Below are positions 1-11,841 of a DNA stretch of 38,097 nt, in pieces. The position numbers and the translations under genes were made by a program. The stretch covers positions 98,150 through 136,246 of the forward strand of contig SMOI01000066.1 in the NCBI GenBank assembly GCA_008000375.1, written 5' to 3'. Source of the DNA: Poteriospumella lacustris (taxonomy: Eukaryota; Sar; Chrysophyceae; Chromulinales; Dinobryaceae). Within the stretch, counting starts at the first letter, position 1; every line of letters starts with the position of its first letter. The notes beneath the pieces are model-generated. The model was not told where the DNA came from, did not search any database, and saw only the letters and a program-made list of their open reading frames with translations.

Positions 1-2083
1 GCCCGATCGGTCAAGTGGAGCGTCTTCGTTTTCGTTCGGGGCGACGTCACTCAAAGAGTCCTGTCAATTTGGGAGGAGCAATTCAGCAAAAATTTACGAG
101 ATCTGAGCATTGAAATATGCAAGCAATTTACAGACAAGGTGAATGTTGCCGTTGTTGCCAAATCAGTGACTGCTCGAGCATTTCGACAATGGTGCGAAGC
201 AAACGTCTCAATCCCCACCAGCCATCTCCCAATAGTTAATAGCCAGTGGCTGATTGACATGATTACCAAAAGAGTGGAGATCCCTTTTGATTCGTACGCG
301 GTTGACTCCGACGACAATGGAGAGCATCAATCTCAATTGGCTACTCAGTTGGATGCGAATATCTTCAGTGAAGCATCGTTGACATCTGGCGGGGATAATC
401 AAAGACGGCAATCGACATCATCTGCTTATGTGGGTTCAAGTGAGCCAGAAAAGGCAGTTCAACATCATCAGCAGCCGCAGCAGCAAAACCAAATGTTTGC
501 CAAGCACTACCGAGGCTACGCTTGTATGAAAACTGGTCAGATTCAACAGAATTACAACAAGCACATCACCGACATTCTGGAAGATCTGCAAGGAATTTAT
601 GAGCTCATAAATGACGACTGGCGGGCAAAGGGCTACAAAACTTGCGTTGGAATTCTGAAACAACTGCCTCCAATCCGATGCATCGACGACGTACGCAATG
701 TGAAGGGCATTGGCGAGTCTATTCGTGAGAAAATCGAAGAAATCTTACAAACGGGATCATTGAAGAAGCTATCATACTTCAAAAATGATCCCAAAATAGC
801 TGCCATAACCGAGTTGGCCAAGATTTGGGGGGTCGGGGAGAAAACCGCAGTGAAGTTTATCAAGCAGGGATTCAAGAGTGTTGCCGACCTTCGCCAACGT
901 GGGTCGCACATTCTCAACGCTCAGCAACTCATTGGCCTGAAGCATTACGAGGAATTCATGCTCAAAATTCCTCGAAGTGAAGTCGAGGAGATTCTCTCCT
1001 TCGTCCAAGTACACGCGGATGCGGTCTCGCCTGGCGCCCTGTGCATGATCTGCGGTTCATATCGCCGTGGGAAACCTAGCAGCGGAGATGCCGACGTCAT
1101 TGTTGCACCGCCAGAAGGCACGGAAGAGCTTTCAGATGACATACTTCCTTTGCTGATTGCAAGACTCTCCAGTGTGGGGTTTCTGACTGACCACCTGGCT
1201 CTGCCGAGTCATATGTCGAGCGAGGAGGGCGTGAAAGGTCTTCCTCCATCGAATCCATCAAGTACGCCTCGTAAAGGATCTCCAGAGACCATTCCAGATT
1301 CTCTGGAGCCAGAGACCAGTCGAGTTGGTGTTCGTGCTAAAATTCGTTCGTTTCCTCTGCGGCGCCAAGGAAGCGGGGACACATGCACCCTCGATCAATC
1401 TCCAGACCGTTCTTCACTGATGCTTGGAGATACACAGCAAACGCAAATTATCTCCCCCGTGACGTCACCTCAGCAAATCAGACAAGCATCTTCAATCATG
1501 ACTTCATCTCAAATGCAGCGGCAGCATTCCGCTTCCACCGCCGAGTCATCTCACCCATTTCGCTCCCGAACGTCTTACATGGGTGTTTGCAAGTTACCAG
1601 GCGATGAACGTCTTCATCGTCGCATCGATATCAAAGTATTATTTGATCTCTTTGTACCAATGACTCTGTACCCTGATGATGACCATTCTACGTACGACGT
1701 TCATGTAGGTTTACCCACGGAGTTTGCTGCCTTTCGCAACGCTATATTTTACGGGAAGTGACCATTTCAATCGGTCGATGCGTTTGTACGCCAAGCGCCG
1801 TGGCTTTCATCTCAGCGATAAGGGCTTGTATTATCAACAGCGCGTTCCGTACTTCTCGAACATTCCCTATCGCGTTGGTGAGTACATTCACTGCGACACA
1901 GAGGAGGACATATTTACAATCTTGGGCTTGCCGTACAAATCGCCGGCGGAGCGCAATGTCTTCGATAATGATCATCTCTTCAAAGATGCTGATGATGCGA
2001 CGCTTCCTTTATGGGATACCGACGAAACGACGGCGGCGTCTTCGTCGTTTCGGCTGCGCGAAGGGGACAGTGATACGGAGTGA
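1..2083 (+). CDS. POLL: DNA polymerase family X, lambda-like (5' end outside window)
   Basis: The frame is open from base 1, so the gene starts upstream of the window. Exons are <1-1635 and 1709-2083, with a 73-nt intron (1636-1708, phase 0) that explains an apparent stop at 1759; about 669 residues are visible. In order: a BRCT domain (frame residues ~5-100, ending in a WLIDMI motif), a Ser/Gln-rich linker, the 8-kDa dRP-lyase domain with helix-hairpin-helix GIGE and GVGEK motifs, the palm with GSYRRG and the GDADV catalytic aspartates, the third catalytic Asp in RRIDIK, then YFTGSDHFNRSMR and the thumb ending LGLPY..PAERN. The Lys in EKIEEI matches the lyase Schiff-base Lys of this family. 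Known role: gap filling in base excision repair and end joining in the nucleus. Oddities: a ~100-residue low-complexity insertion within the palm (about 1200-1575) and an acidic tail of about 40 residues. The domain order separates it from pol beta, which has no BRCT. Confidence 0.93.
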
Positions 2084-2425
2084 CGACCCCACCTCGTCAT
2101 TTCCCTTACTTGATTTTTTCTCCGTTTTGGAATGCTTCTTCTCCTTTATTCCAGCACGAATGAATGTGAACAACGATATCTGTGTATATTCTTCCCTAAG
2201 TACATTTGAGCACAATCGGTTTTAGTTAGCTGTTAGCGTATACGCGACATGTGACAAGTGACATCCGAAGACCCCGGTCTTTTTCCTGCGACCAAGCGAA
2301 ACCGTCGACCCACTTGAAACGCAATCCATGCCTTGCTTGCTGGGCAACAAATCTACCACCTTTCTGCTTGACTTTCATCGTACGGGGCGCATTTATATCC
2401 TATTTCACCCTCGTTGTTGGTTGGA
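2084..2425 (+). promoter_or_regulatory. Intergenic: polymerase 3' flank and dynein copy A upstream region
   Basis: 342 bases without a convincing gene. The first ~170 bases are T-rich 3' flank of the polymerase gene. From 2253 on, the sequence is shared with the mirror copy at 6958-7134, so it probably holds the duplicated promoter and 5' leader of the dynein gene. A TATA-like stretch (atttatatcctatt) lies about 35 bases before the ATG; its role is a guess. Confidence 0.5.
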
Positions 2426-4534
2426 ATGCCACCGAAGAAACCCCACAACGCATCCCCCGTCAAGGGAGGCAAAAAGAAGAAGGACTCCGATACCGATGCA
2501 TCAGCTCACCATCATTCACATGTTGCAGCGGCAGCTATCGCGGACGATGAGGACTTCTATCGGGAGCCCATCAAGCGTACAGTGCGTCCGGAGAATCAAC
2601 TACAACTTCCGGAAGAAAAGCTGGATGAAGATATCACGCGAGTACTGACCGCCAACGACCCCAATGTCCCGAACAACATCACGAAGTATAACTACAAAGA
2701 GAAGGCCTACAAGCAAGATCCGGAGGGTCCGATGGATCACTTGGCGTTCCACCTCCAACTGGATGGCTGCTCGCTCCACATTGAAAGCGAGGAGGCGAAG
2801 GCTCAGAAGGAAATGGAGGCCAACAAAAAGGCGGAACTGGAGCAGTTAAAGAAGAACGCTGCACAGGAGGCTTTTGAGGCCGGCGAGGAGGATATCGAAG
2901 CCGAGGCCCCGAAGACTGGCAAGAATCAATTCAACTACAGCGAACGCGCGGCGCAAACCTTCAACAACGTCCTTCGATCTCGTGGAGTGGCCACCGAGCC
3001 GCCTCCCGTGGTGCAATTTTCAGCCACCGTCACGCAGTGGGACATCGTCGATACGTACATGCTGGACCAGAAGAAGAGCCAGCAAGCCGAAGACGAAGCC
3101 AAGAACGCGGACAAGCGCAAGGGCCACTCGGCTGCTGCCAGTAACGACGAGGGTCAGAAGAAGACCAAGGAGAACGACATGGTGCACAGCCAGAAGATGA
3201 GCAACGCCCTGAAGATTCTCGAGCGCATGGTGAACCAAAACGCCGAGGACGAGGTGTTCCAGGACTTCAAGTACTGGGAAGATCAGAGTGATGAGTTCCG
3301 CAACAACGAGGGCAGTTTGCTGCCGCTGTGGCGCTTCAGCACAGAGAAGACGAACCGCAAGCATGTGACGGCGCTGTGTTGGAACCCGGCATATCCTGAT
3401 TTGTTCGCTGTGGGCTACGGTTCATACGACTTCATGCGTCAAGGATCGGGCATGGTGTATTGCTTCTCGTTGAAGAACACGTCGCACCCCGAGTACTTGT
3501 TCTCGACCGAGTCGGGAGTGATGTGCTTGGACTTCCATCCTCATTACCAGTCGCTGTTGGCGGTGGGTTGCTACGACGGCACCGTAATGGTGTTCGACGT
3601 GCGCCAGAAGATCAACCGCGCCATCTACTCGTCGTCGATTCGCACGGGCAAGCACACAGATCCTGTGTGGCAAGTGCACTGGCAGGTGGAGGACATGGCG
3701 AAGGAGCTCAATTTCTTCTCCATTTCGTCCGACGGCCACGTCGCTTCGTGGGTGATGAGCAAGAATGAGCTGAAGATGGAGCCTGTCATGCAGCTGAAAC
3801 TGGTATCCAGCACGCGGGACGACCCCGAGGAGGTGAATCTGTCTGGACTGGCCGGCGGCTGCTGCTTCGACTTCAACAAGTACAACGAGCACTTGTTCAT
3901 TGTCGGCACGGAAGAAGGCAAGATCCACAAGTGCTCCAAGGCGTACAGCGGGCAATATCTGGAAACGTACCAAGGTCACCACATGGCAGTCTATACGCTG
4001 AGATGGAACCCTTTCCATCCTCGAGTGTTCATTTCTTGTTCAGCGGATTGGACAGTGAAGGTGTGGGACCACAATCTGCCCAATCCCGTTCTGTCGTTCG
4101 ACTTGGGATGCGCTGTCGGAGATGTGGCATGGGCGCCTTACTCCTCCACAGTCTTCGCGGCTGTCACCAGCGACGGAAAGGTACATGTGTTCGACCTGTC
4201 GAAGAACAAGCACGAGCCACTGTGCGAGCAGAAGGTGGTGAAGAAGTCGAAGCTGACGCATGTATGCTTCAACGAGAAGGCATACATCGTCATTGTCGGC
4301 GATGACCGCGGTGGCGTCACCTCGTTGAAGCTGTCGCCGAATCTCCGCAAGGTAAGTGCTGCTGTGTGTGCTCCGCGCCTCTATTCGAGGCTGTCTTACC
4401 CCGTGTCTGTCTGTGTGTTGAACAGGAGGATTACGAGCGCAATGACGAGGGAGAAGTGGTGCTGCCGGCGGATCCCGTCAAATTCCAGGTGGACAAGATG
4501 GACAAGCTCCTGAGCGCGGCGTCGAACTAACGAC
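2253..4534 (+). repeat. Left arm of a 2.3-kb inverted repeat
   Basis: This stretch is repeated in reverse complement at 4849-7134. For the coding part, position x pairs with 9383 minus x. The predicted proteins are identical, the antisense and out-of-frame translations are identical, and the intron and last 85 leader bases match base for base by eye. Differences lie only in the outer ~90 bases: several changes near 2267-2279 including a 1-base indel, a T/C change near 2329 and a 3-base indel near 2333. Similarity ends abruptly just after the stop codon on the inner side. Confidence 0.95.
2426..4530 (+). CDS. DNAI1: Axonemal outer-arm dynein intermediate chain 1, copy A
   Basis: Exons 2426-4351 and 4426-4530 with a 74-nt phase-0 intron (gtaagt...aacag); 676 residues, close to the human and Chlamydomonas proteins of this family (about 680-700). 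The start is the first ATG in frame; an upstream TTG was ignored. The N-terminal ~300 residues are charged and Lys/Glu-rich, with a probable coiled coil at ~115-160. From ~310 to 642 there are about seven WD repeats: HVTALCWNP, VMCLDFHPH, VWQVHW, CCFDF, VYTLRWNPFHP..VKVWD, VGDVAWAP and LTHVCF. Known role: with its partner intermediate chain it holds the outer dynein arm on doublet microtubules through the heavy and light chains, and is needed for ciliary beating. The whole gene, intron and near promoter are duplicated as a mirror copy at 4853-6957. Confidence 0.95.
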
Positions 4535-4848
4535 CGGGCTCTTTTACAGCTTAGCAGTGTAGTGTTCTGTTTATTGTCAACGTGATCTAATTACACTGTT
4601 CATTTCCGCAAATGCTAAACCTTGTTTGTGTTCGAAGTCGGCTGTGCCGGTACCCTAACGGGGTGTGATTCCCTGGACGATATGCTTCATCATCAGGCGT
4701 CTCTTCGGAATAGCTTCCCAACCTGTTATTTTTGTATGTTCGGAGCTGAAAAATCAAAACAAAAAGAAGCATTTGCAACTGTTGAACAAGTTATTTAGAC
4801 ACGCGAAGCAATATTGGAATTTCTACGACGCGCTAAGTTGTCGGACCC
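4535..4848. other. Unique spacer at the centre of the dynein palindrome
   Basis: 314 bases between the arms. It holds the unrelated 3' flanks of both convergent dynein genes. No repeat, transposon end or convincing ORF is visible. The sequence right after the two stop codons differs between copies, so the duplicated unit ended almost exactly at the stop. Confidence 0.7.
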
Positions 4849-7134
4849 GTCGTTAGTTCGACGCCGCGCTCAGGAGCTTGTCCATCTTGTCCACCTGGAA
4901 TTTGACGGGATCCGCCGGCAGCACCACTTCTCCCTCGTCATTGCGCTCGTAATCCTCCTGTTCAACACACAGACAGACACGGGGTAAGACAGCCTCGAAT
5001 AGAGGCGCGGAGCACACACAGCAGCACTTACCTTGCGGAGATTCGGCGACAGCTTCAACGAGGTGACGCCACCGCGGTCATCGCCGACAATGACGATGTA
5101 TGCCTTCTCGTTGAAGCATACATGCGTCAGCTTCGACTTCTTCACCACCTTCTGCTCGCACAGTGGCTCGTGCTTGTTCTTCGACAGGTCGAACACATGT
5201 ACCTTTCCGTCGCTGGTGACAGCCGCGAAGACTGTGGAGGAGTAAGGCGCCCATGCCACATCTCCGACAGCGCATCCCAAGTCGAACGACAGAACGGGAT
5301 TGGGCAGATTGTGGTCCCACACCTTCACTGTCCAATCCGCTGAACAAGAAATGAACACTCGAGGATGGAAAGGGTTCCATCTCAGCGTATAGACTGCCAT
5401 GTGGTGACCTTGGTACGTTTCCAGATATTGCCCGCTGTACGCCTTGGAGCACTTGTGGATCTTGCCTTCTTCCGTGCCGACAATGAACAAGTGCTCGTTG
5501 TACTTGTTGAAGTCGAAGCAGCAGCCGCCGGCCAGTCCAGACAGATTCACCTCCTCGGGGTCGTCCCGCGTGCTGGATACCAGTTTCAGCTGCATGACAG
5601 GCTCCATCTTCAGCTCATTCTTGCTCATCACCCACGAAGCGACGTGGCCGTCGGACGAAATGGAGAAGAAATTGAGCTCCTTCGCCATGTCCTCCACCTG
5701 CCAGTGCACTTGCCACACAGGATCTGTGTGCTTGCCCGTGCGAATCGACGACGAGTAGATGGCGCGGTTGATCTTCTGGCGCACGTCGAACACCATTACG
5801 GTGCCGTCGTAGCAACCCACCGCCAACAGCGACTGGTAATGAGGATGGAAGTCCAAGCACATCACTCCCGACTCGGTCGAGAACAAGTACTCGGGGTGCG
5901 ACGTGTTCTTCAACGAGAAGCAATACACCATGCCCGATCCTTGACGCATGAAGTCGTATGAACCGTAGCCCACAGCGAACAAATCAGGATATGCCGGGTT
6001 CCAACACAGCGCCGTCACATGCTTGCGGTTCGTCTTCTCTGTGCTGAAGCGCCACAGCGGCAGCAAACTGCCCTCGTTGTTGCGGAACTCATCACTCTGA
6101 TCTTCCCAGTACTTGAAGTCCTGGAACACCTCGTCCTCGGCGTTTTGGTTCACCATGCGCTCGAGAATCTTCAGGGCGTTGCTCATCTTCTGGCTGTGCA
6201 CCATGTCGTTCTCCTTGGTCTTCTTCTGACCCTCGTCGTTACTGGCAGCAGCCGAGTGGCCCTTGCGCTTGTCCGCGTTCTTGGCTTCGTCTTCGGCTTG
6301 CTGGCTCTTCTTCTGGTCCAGCATGTACGTATCGACGATGTCCCACTGCGTGACGGTGGCTGAAAATTGCACCACGGGAGGCGGCTCGGTGGCCACTCCA
6401 CGAGATCGAAGGACGTTGTTGAAGGTTTGCGCCGCGCGTTCGCTGTAGTTGAATTGATTCTTGCCAGTCTTCGGGGCCTCGGCTTCGATATCCTCCTCGC
6501 CGGCCTCAAAAGCCTCCTGTGCAGCGTTCTTCTTTAACTGCTCCAGTTCCGCCTTTTTGTTGGCCTCCATTTCCTTCTGAGCCTTCGCCTCCTCGCTTTC
6601 AATGTGGAGCGAGCAGCCATCCAGTTGGAGGTGGAACGCCAAGTGATCCATCGGACCCTCCGGATCTTGCTTGTAGGCCTTCTCTTTGTAGTTATACTTC
6701 GTGATGTTGTTCGGGACATTGGGGTCGTTGGCGGTCAGTACTCGCGTGATATCTTCATCCAGCTTTTCTTCCGGAAGTTGTAGTTGATTCTCCGGACGCA
6801 CTGTACGCTTGATGGGCTCCCGATAGAAGTCCTCATCGTCCGCGATAGCTGCCGCTGCAACATGTGAATGATGGTGAGCTGATGCATCGGTATCGGAGTC
6901 CTTCTTCTTTTTGCCTCCCTTGACGGGGGATGCGTTGTGGGGTTTCTTCGGTGGCATTCCAACCAACAACGAGGGTGAAATAGGATATAAATGCGCCCCG
7001 TACGATGAAAGTCAAGCAGAAAGGTGGTAGATTTGTTGCCCAGCAAGCAACAAGGCGTGGATTGCGTTTCAAGTGGGTCGACGGTTTCGCTTGGTCGCAG
7101 GAAAAAGACGGGGGTCCTCTGGATGTCACTTGTC
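4849..7134 (-). repeat. Right arm of the 2.3-kb inverted repeat
   Basis: Reverse complement of 2253-4534 and 4 bases longer because of 1-base and 3-base indels near its outer edge. The outer limit is at 7134, after which the sequence is unrelated to the left flank. The arm includes about 175 bases upstream of the dynein ATG. Confidence 0.95.
4853..6957 (-). CDS. DNAI1: Axonemal outer-arm dynein intermediate chain 1, copy B
   Basis: Mirror copy of the gene at 2426-4530. Exons on the minus strand are 6957-5032 and 4957-4853, with the same 74-nt intron (5031-4958). The predicted 676-residue protein is identical to copy A, including all WD repeats, and the intron bases also match, so there is no sign of decay into a pseudogene. 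Both copies keep about 85 identical leader bases, followed upstream by ~90 bases with a few differences, so both could be transcribed. The two genes converge tail to tail. Either copy could supply the dynein chain; extra dosage or a copy used at one life stage are possibilities that the sequence does not decide between. Confidence 0.93.
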
Positions 7135-7366
7135 TGCCAACGACAAAAGTTGCGGTGAGCTTGTCGCCAAGTGAAACTGCTGCATGACGACGAAGCGAAT
7201 TTTGATGTCGAGACTTGCGGGGCTGTTGGTGTTCCTAAACAAACGCATTAAAATACATCATATATTATTCAGTGGTTCAAGTCGAGAATAGGTGTCTTCA
7301 GTTATCTGCGAGCGTTTATCCTTGTGTATATTATCAGCGCAATTGACTCACAAACGTTGAAGCGGG
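6958..7366. promoter_or_regulatory. Divergent upstream region of dynein copy B and the K+ channel gene
   Basis: 409 bases between two divergent starts. Bases 6958-7134 belong to the inverted repeat. Bases 7135-7366 are unique and partly A/T-rich (for example around 7240-7270), and should hold the channel promoter. I cannot identify specific factor sites. Confidence 0.45.
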
Positions 7367-10300
7367 ATGGAAAAGAAAGTTTTCCCGACTTCTCTCGGCG
7401 GGAAGCAGGGATCCAATTCGCTGCCGCGAGGTCCTAGCTCTTCAGCTCTAATTGCTCAGAACTCTGGTTTAGACAAGTTTAAGAAGATTGCTGAAAGTAT
7501 AGATCCAATGGAATATGATGATAAGAACAAAAATTTCTTCGAAGTCCTGCGCCTTAACATAAAGGACTTCCTTCATCACCATTTCATCGGAGGCGTATAT
7601 CAGATGATTCTATTGGTTCTCAGTGTTGTTTCAGTCTTCCAATATATTTATGGAACTTATTTGGACGCACGGCTTAGTCACAGAATCGATGTGATTCAGA
7701 GTATCATGGCAAACACGGAATTGGTTTTCGCGGGTATCTTTGGTTTCGATTGGTGTTTGAACTTGTTCTTAGCAGATCATCGGCGGTCTTATTTGACAAG
7801 GTTTGTGTGAAAAATGTTCTTGTGGTCTTTTTCGAGTGGTGCTGATGACCTTCTTTTGACAATAGTTTCTTCTCGATGATTGACTTACTCACCGTCATCC
7901 CAACTTTCGCCGTGCATCAACAAGAATGTCCCAATTTTCACGAAGATATGACGTCTCGTGAAGTTGTGTATTATATTTTATGTGGTATGGTAACTACCAG
8001 AATTTTACGTGCACTGCGAGTGCGCTCTCGTTTTCTGTCTATTGAAGATGAAGTTCAACGAGCGTTGGCGAACATGGGTCTCAACATCGCTGTTATGATT
8101 TTGTACAGTAAGTCTCGCGCGCTTTGTTTGACGGACATCATTCATTCACGCTGTTATCGTTGCTTCTCCTTTCCGTAGACTCTGCGTTGATGAAATACTT
8201 CGAAGACGAACAGCAGAAGGAGTTCCATACGTGTAAGTTCGCCCCATGCAGTCGTCGATTACAGCCACAACTAGTGTTTGATTGCTTCGTCGCTGTTGCC
8301 TCTAGGGATGTACTACATGTTTGTCACCGTTGCAACCGTAGGATACGGTGATATCACGCCAAATACAGTTTTAGGCCGGTTCGCGGCCATGGGAATGATT
8401 GGCATTGCCATTATCACCGTCCCGGACATGACCAACGACTTGTTGGCGAAGATGGCCTCTCAGTCCGTCTATGCACGTGCGCGATACAATGCTAAATCTG
8501 GTCGTTCACAGCATGTATTGATTTGTGGTGACGTGAAGTCGTCGTCGATCATAGAGTTCTTCAAGGAGTTGTTCCACGAGGACCACGAGATGGAGAACTT
8601 ACATGCCGTGGTCTTACAACCTGGTTTACCTACCCACGAAATGCAAATGATCTTGAAAGATCCCGCTTTTCAATTGTCGGTAACGTATTTGGAAGGTTCG
8701 CCGTTGAACGACAAGGATCTCAATCGCGCCAATGCCGAAAAGGCGCGGGCGGTGTTCCTCTTAACCAACAAATTCTCGGCACACCCGGACAACGAAGACG
8801 CCAAAATCATTCTGCAACAATTCAGTATTCAACGATATCTGCGGTTGTATTCACCGAATCAATTGAAACGAACGTTGTTTTGTATGCAATTGATTCGTCC
8901 CGAGAACAAGCGACATTTGGTAACCGCCGGTTCGAGTGGTCACAATCGCGATGGAAACAACGACAACCAAGAAAACATGAATTTGGTCGTGTGTTTGAAT
9001 GAAATCAAAATGGGTGTCATTGCGAAAGCTGTGATTTTCCCCGGCACGAATACGTTGATCATGAATCTCTTGTCGTCCTTCGCGGACGACACCAACACTG
9101 GCGCTTCCAATGCGACGAAGCACATCGAAGGTATTGAAACGTTGGAAGAAGATGAAGACAGCAGTGATTGGATTGGCGAGTACCAACGTGGATGTGACTG
9201 GGAGATTTATACGACCGCGTTGTCCCCTTCGTTTGAAGGAGCCACGTTTTGTACGTTGTCGGAGATTTTGTATTCGAAACTGGGCATCGTCTTGTTTGGG
9301 TTGGAGGTGGAAGATTTGCGGAAGGACAAGTCCCCTCCGCGTATCTTGTTGAATCCCGCCGATTTCGTCATTCCCTCGAACGAAGAAGCCCGTATCACGG
9401 CGTTTGTCATTGCGAAGAACAAGGCACAATCCGATTTGTCGTTTTCGTATGACAACGATGACATGCACTTGTCGCATCTGTCGATGTTGTCCGGTGCGTT
9501 GGCCGCGAATGCCACGGCACCGTCGATGTTAGGTGGTGGTGGTCCACATCGATTGAGTATCGCTCATCGACCGGCACTTTTTGGTGCGTTGGGACCGGCG
9601 GGGTTCCAAGCGAAAAATTTGGGTAGCAATGCGGCGGAAGAAGAAGCGAAACTGGCGGCGGCGATGGCGGCCAAGAAAGAGAAACTGGCGTGGCAAGCGT
9701 TGTTACGGCGTCATGAAAGTGAGAAATCTGCCGAAACGATGCAAGAAGAATTGCAAAAGGCCGACGATCAACACCTCCGAGAGAACTATTACGTACGCGA
9801 CTACCTGATGGATCTACGCGATGCGACCGTCCGAACCTCTGTCACGGACGCGAAGCCATTCATTGAAAATCACATTATTATCATTGGCAAGGCCTTGTCG
9901 AATTTATACGATTTGATTCGACCGTTACGAGCCAAGACGCTGGGTACCTTGAAACACATCGTGATTTTGTATCCCGACGAGTTGCCCCTGGCGGTGTGGC
10001 AACGTATTTCGATCTTTGAAAGTGTCTGGATTGTTCGTGGGTCCCCCCTCGAGGAATCGGATATCCGGCGTTGTGGTATCTTCAAGTGCAAACAAGTGGT
10101 GATGTTGGCCGATGCCTCGATGGTGTCGGCGAATGCCGCGATGGATCGTACCCACAACGTGGCGGATATGGATGCCCTGGTCGATGCCGTTGCGATCTTT
10201 TGTTATCAGGCGGTGAAACGGTTGAACGAAGCTGCCAACGTGGTGGTGGAGATTGTCCGCCAATCGAATGTCTCGTATTTGGACCCCGAAACCGGATTGA

Positions 10301-11841
10301 ATTCCAACGACATCGACTACAAGTTCACCCCGCAGTTTGCCTCCGGTGCCTTGTTTACCACGTCGTTGTTGGATACCTTGGCGTGTCAGGCGTTCTACAA
10401 CACGAAGATCGTCGAGGTCATTAATCGGTTTGTGGGGTTTGGAGTGGAAATCAAAGAGAAAACCGGCGACAAACATGGATCGTCGTCGTCCTCCCTGGCG
10501 GGAGGTCCACCCAGTCCCGCGGGACGTATCGGGAGCAGTGCGAACAAGGCCTCGATGTATTCGGAGAACGGAGCGGGTACCGGTAGCAATGGCGAGCCCA
10601 ACAATCGCACACCATTCAATCCCAAGACCTTGATTGGTAGCGCCTTGTATCAGATCCCCGTGTTAGTGGAAGGATTGGAATCGCGTACGTACGGGGCCTT
10701 GTACAGTCATTTGGCCAAACGGAAACAGATTCCATTGGGTATTCTCCGTGGAGTGTTCAGCAACACCAAATCAGGCCCCAAGGCCAACAAAATGCCCTAC
10801 GTGTTCACCAATCCACCGAAGGACACCGAATTGTTTTCCTGTGACAAAGTCTTCGTCTTGTCCCAAAACCCCGTGAAGCTGCGCGGTGCCAAAGAAGAAA
10901 CCAAAGAGAACGCCACGATCACGTCGCAGATGCGACAACGGCAGAAGACCGCCGACGATATCGTGCACATTTTGAATGATTTGACGGAGCAACTGCGTCG
11001 GCAGAAGGAGGATCAAGATGCGCAATTGGCGGCGCAAGTGGCGATGTTGCAAGAACAAATGCACACGCAAATGCAGAACATGATGTCGTTGGTCGAGCAA
11101 ACGACGGTGTTGGCTTCCCAAGCGGCCCATGCCAGTCATTACATTGCGCATCATGTGAATCTCGCCAACGTAGTGAGTCAACAGCAAGGTGGCGGTGGCG
11201 GTAATGGTGGTGGTGCTGGTGGTGGCGGCACGGCGGCAGGCAATCGGCCGGCGACGGTGTCGTTTGCGCACGACGGGCGCAGTCCCGGCGGTGGGTCGTC
11301 GACACCCACCAGTCGCCGACCGAGCATGCATTCGAAGATGGGTGCCAACGGCAGTACCAACGATCCTGGGTACTACACACTGTCCTCGCCCAGCTACGAG
11401 TTCGCGCCGCCACCCACGACACCCGTGGTAGGACGCCCGTCCATCATGCGTACGTCCACCATGCCGGCCACGCCTGGCACCGGACCTCGTCCTGTCAGTG
11501 CGGGCGCCAGCTTGTATTCGTCGCCGACTCCCACCGCAGTCAATCGTTCGAGTACCCCCACGGTACTGCAGCGATCGGGTGGTGGCAATGGTAGTGGTGC
11601 AGGATTGGCACCGTATAAATCACCGTCGACGAGTCGCCGGAACTCGACGACCTTGTCGCCGATGGTAGGACCCGTGGTTTCTGCGCCTGGACCCGTCGTC
11701 ACCCCCAGCGGTGGAGTTGGTGGCGGTGGCGCTGGTGGAGCTCGTAGCTTGAACAGCACACCCATCAACGGTGCGAGTACCAATCAAGCGAATGCATCGT
11801 CGTCGGCCAATCGCAAACGTGGCTACAGTTCCCACTATTAG
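7367..11841 (+). CDS. BK/Slo-like potassium channel with two RCK domains
   Basis: Exons 7367-7800, 7866-8107, 8179-8232 and 8306-11841; introns of 65, 71 and 73 nt; 1421 residues. All junctions keep frame and rebuild conserved segments. Membrane segments: S1 ~78-97, S2 ~118-137, S3 ~145-160, S4 ~188-202 with four arginines (RILRALRVRSR), S5 ~212-226, then the pore with the TVGYGD filter at 254-259 and S6. RCK1 begins ~312 (HVLICGD) and RCK2 ~766 (HIIIIGKALSN), as in Slo1. Known role: K+ efflux gated by voltage and intracellular ligands, often Ca2+, at the plasma membrane. The acidic 'calcium bowl' position (~900-915) has only scattered Asp/Glu, so Ca2+ gating by that site is doubtful. After RCK2 come a Gln-rich coiled coil (~1120-1175) and a Gly/Ser/Thr/Pro-rich tail of about 230 residues. 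There is no S0 segment at the N-terminus. Confidence 0.93.

Noticed and set aside
1724-2083. Separate gene or frameshifted polymerase pseudogene
   Set aside because: A 73-nt GT-AG intron (1636-1708) joins the two frames exactly where family X proteins continue (RRIDIK then VYPRSLLPFATLYFTGS).
3422-4018. 198-codon antisense ORF, mirrored at 5365-5961
   Set aside because: It lies opposite the conserved WD repeats of the dynein gene and has a composition typical of a shadow frame. Its mirror exists only because the locus is duplicated.
7135-7366. Transposon ends flanking the dynein palindrome
   Set aside because: I saw no terminal repeats, target-site duplication or transposase-like ORF at either outer edge or in the spacer.
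8851-9477. 208-codon antisense ORF inside the channel gene
   Set aside because: It is the complement of the RCK1 region and has no independent domain.
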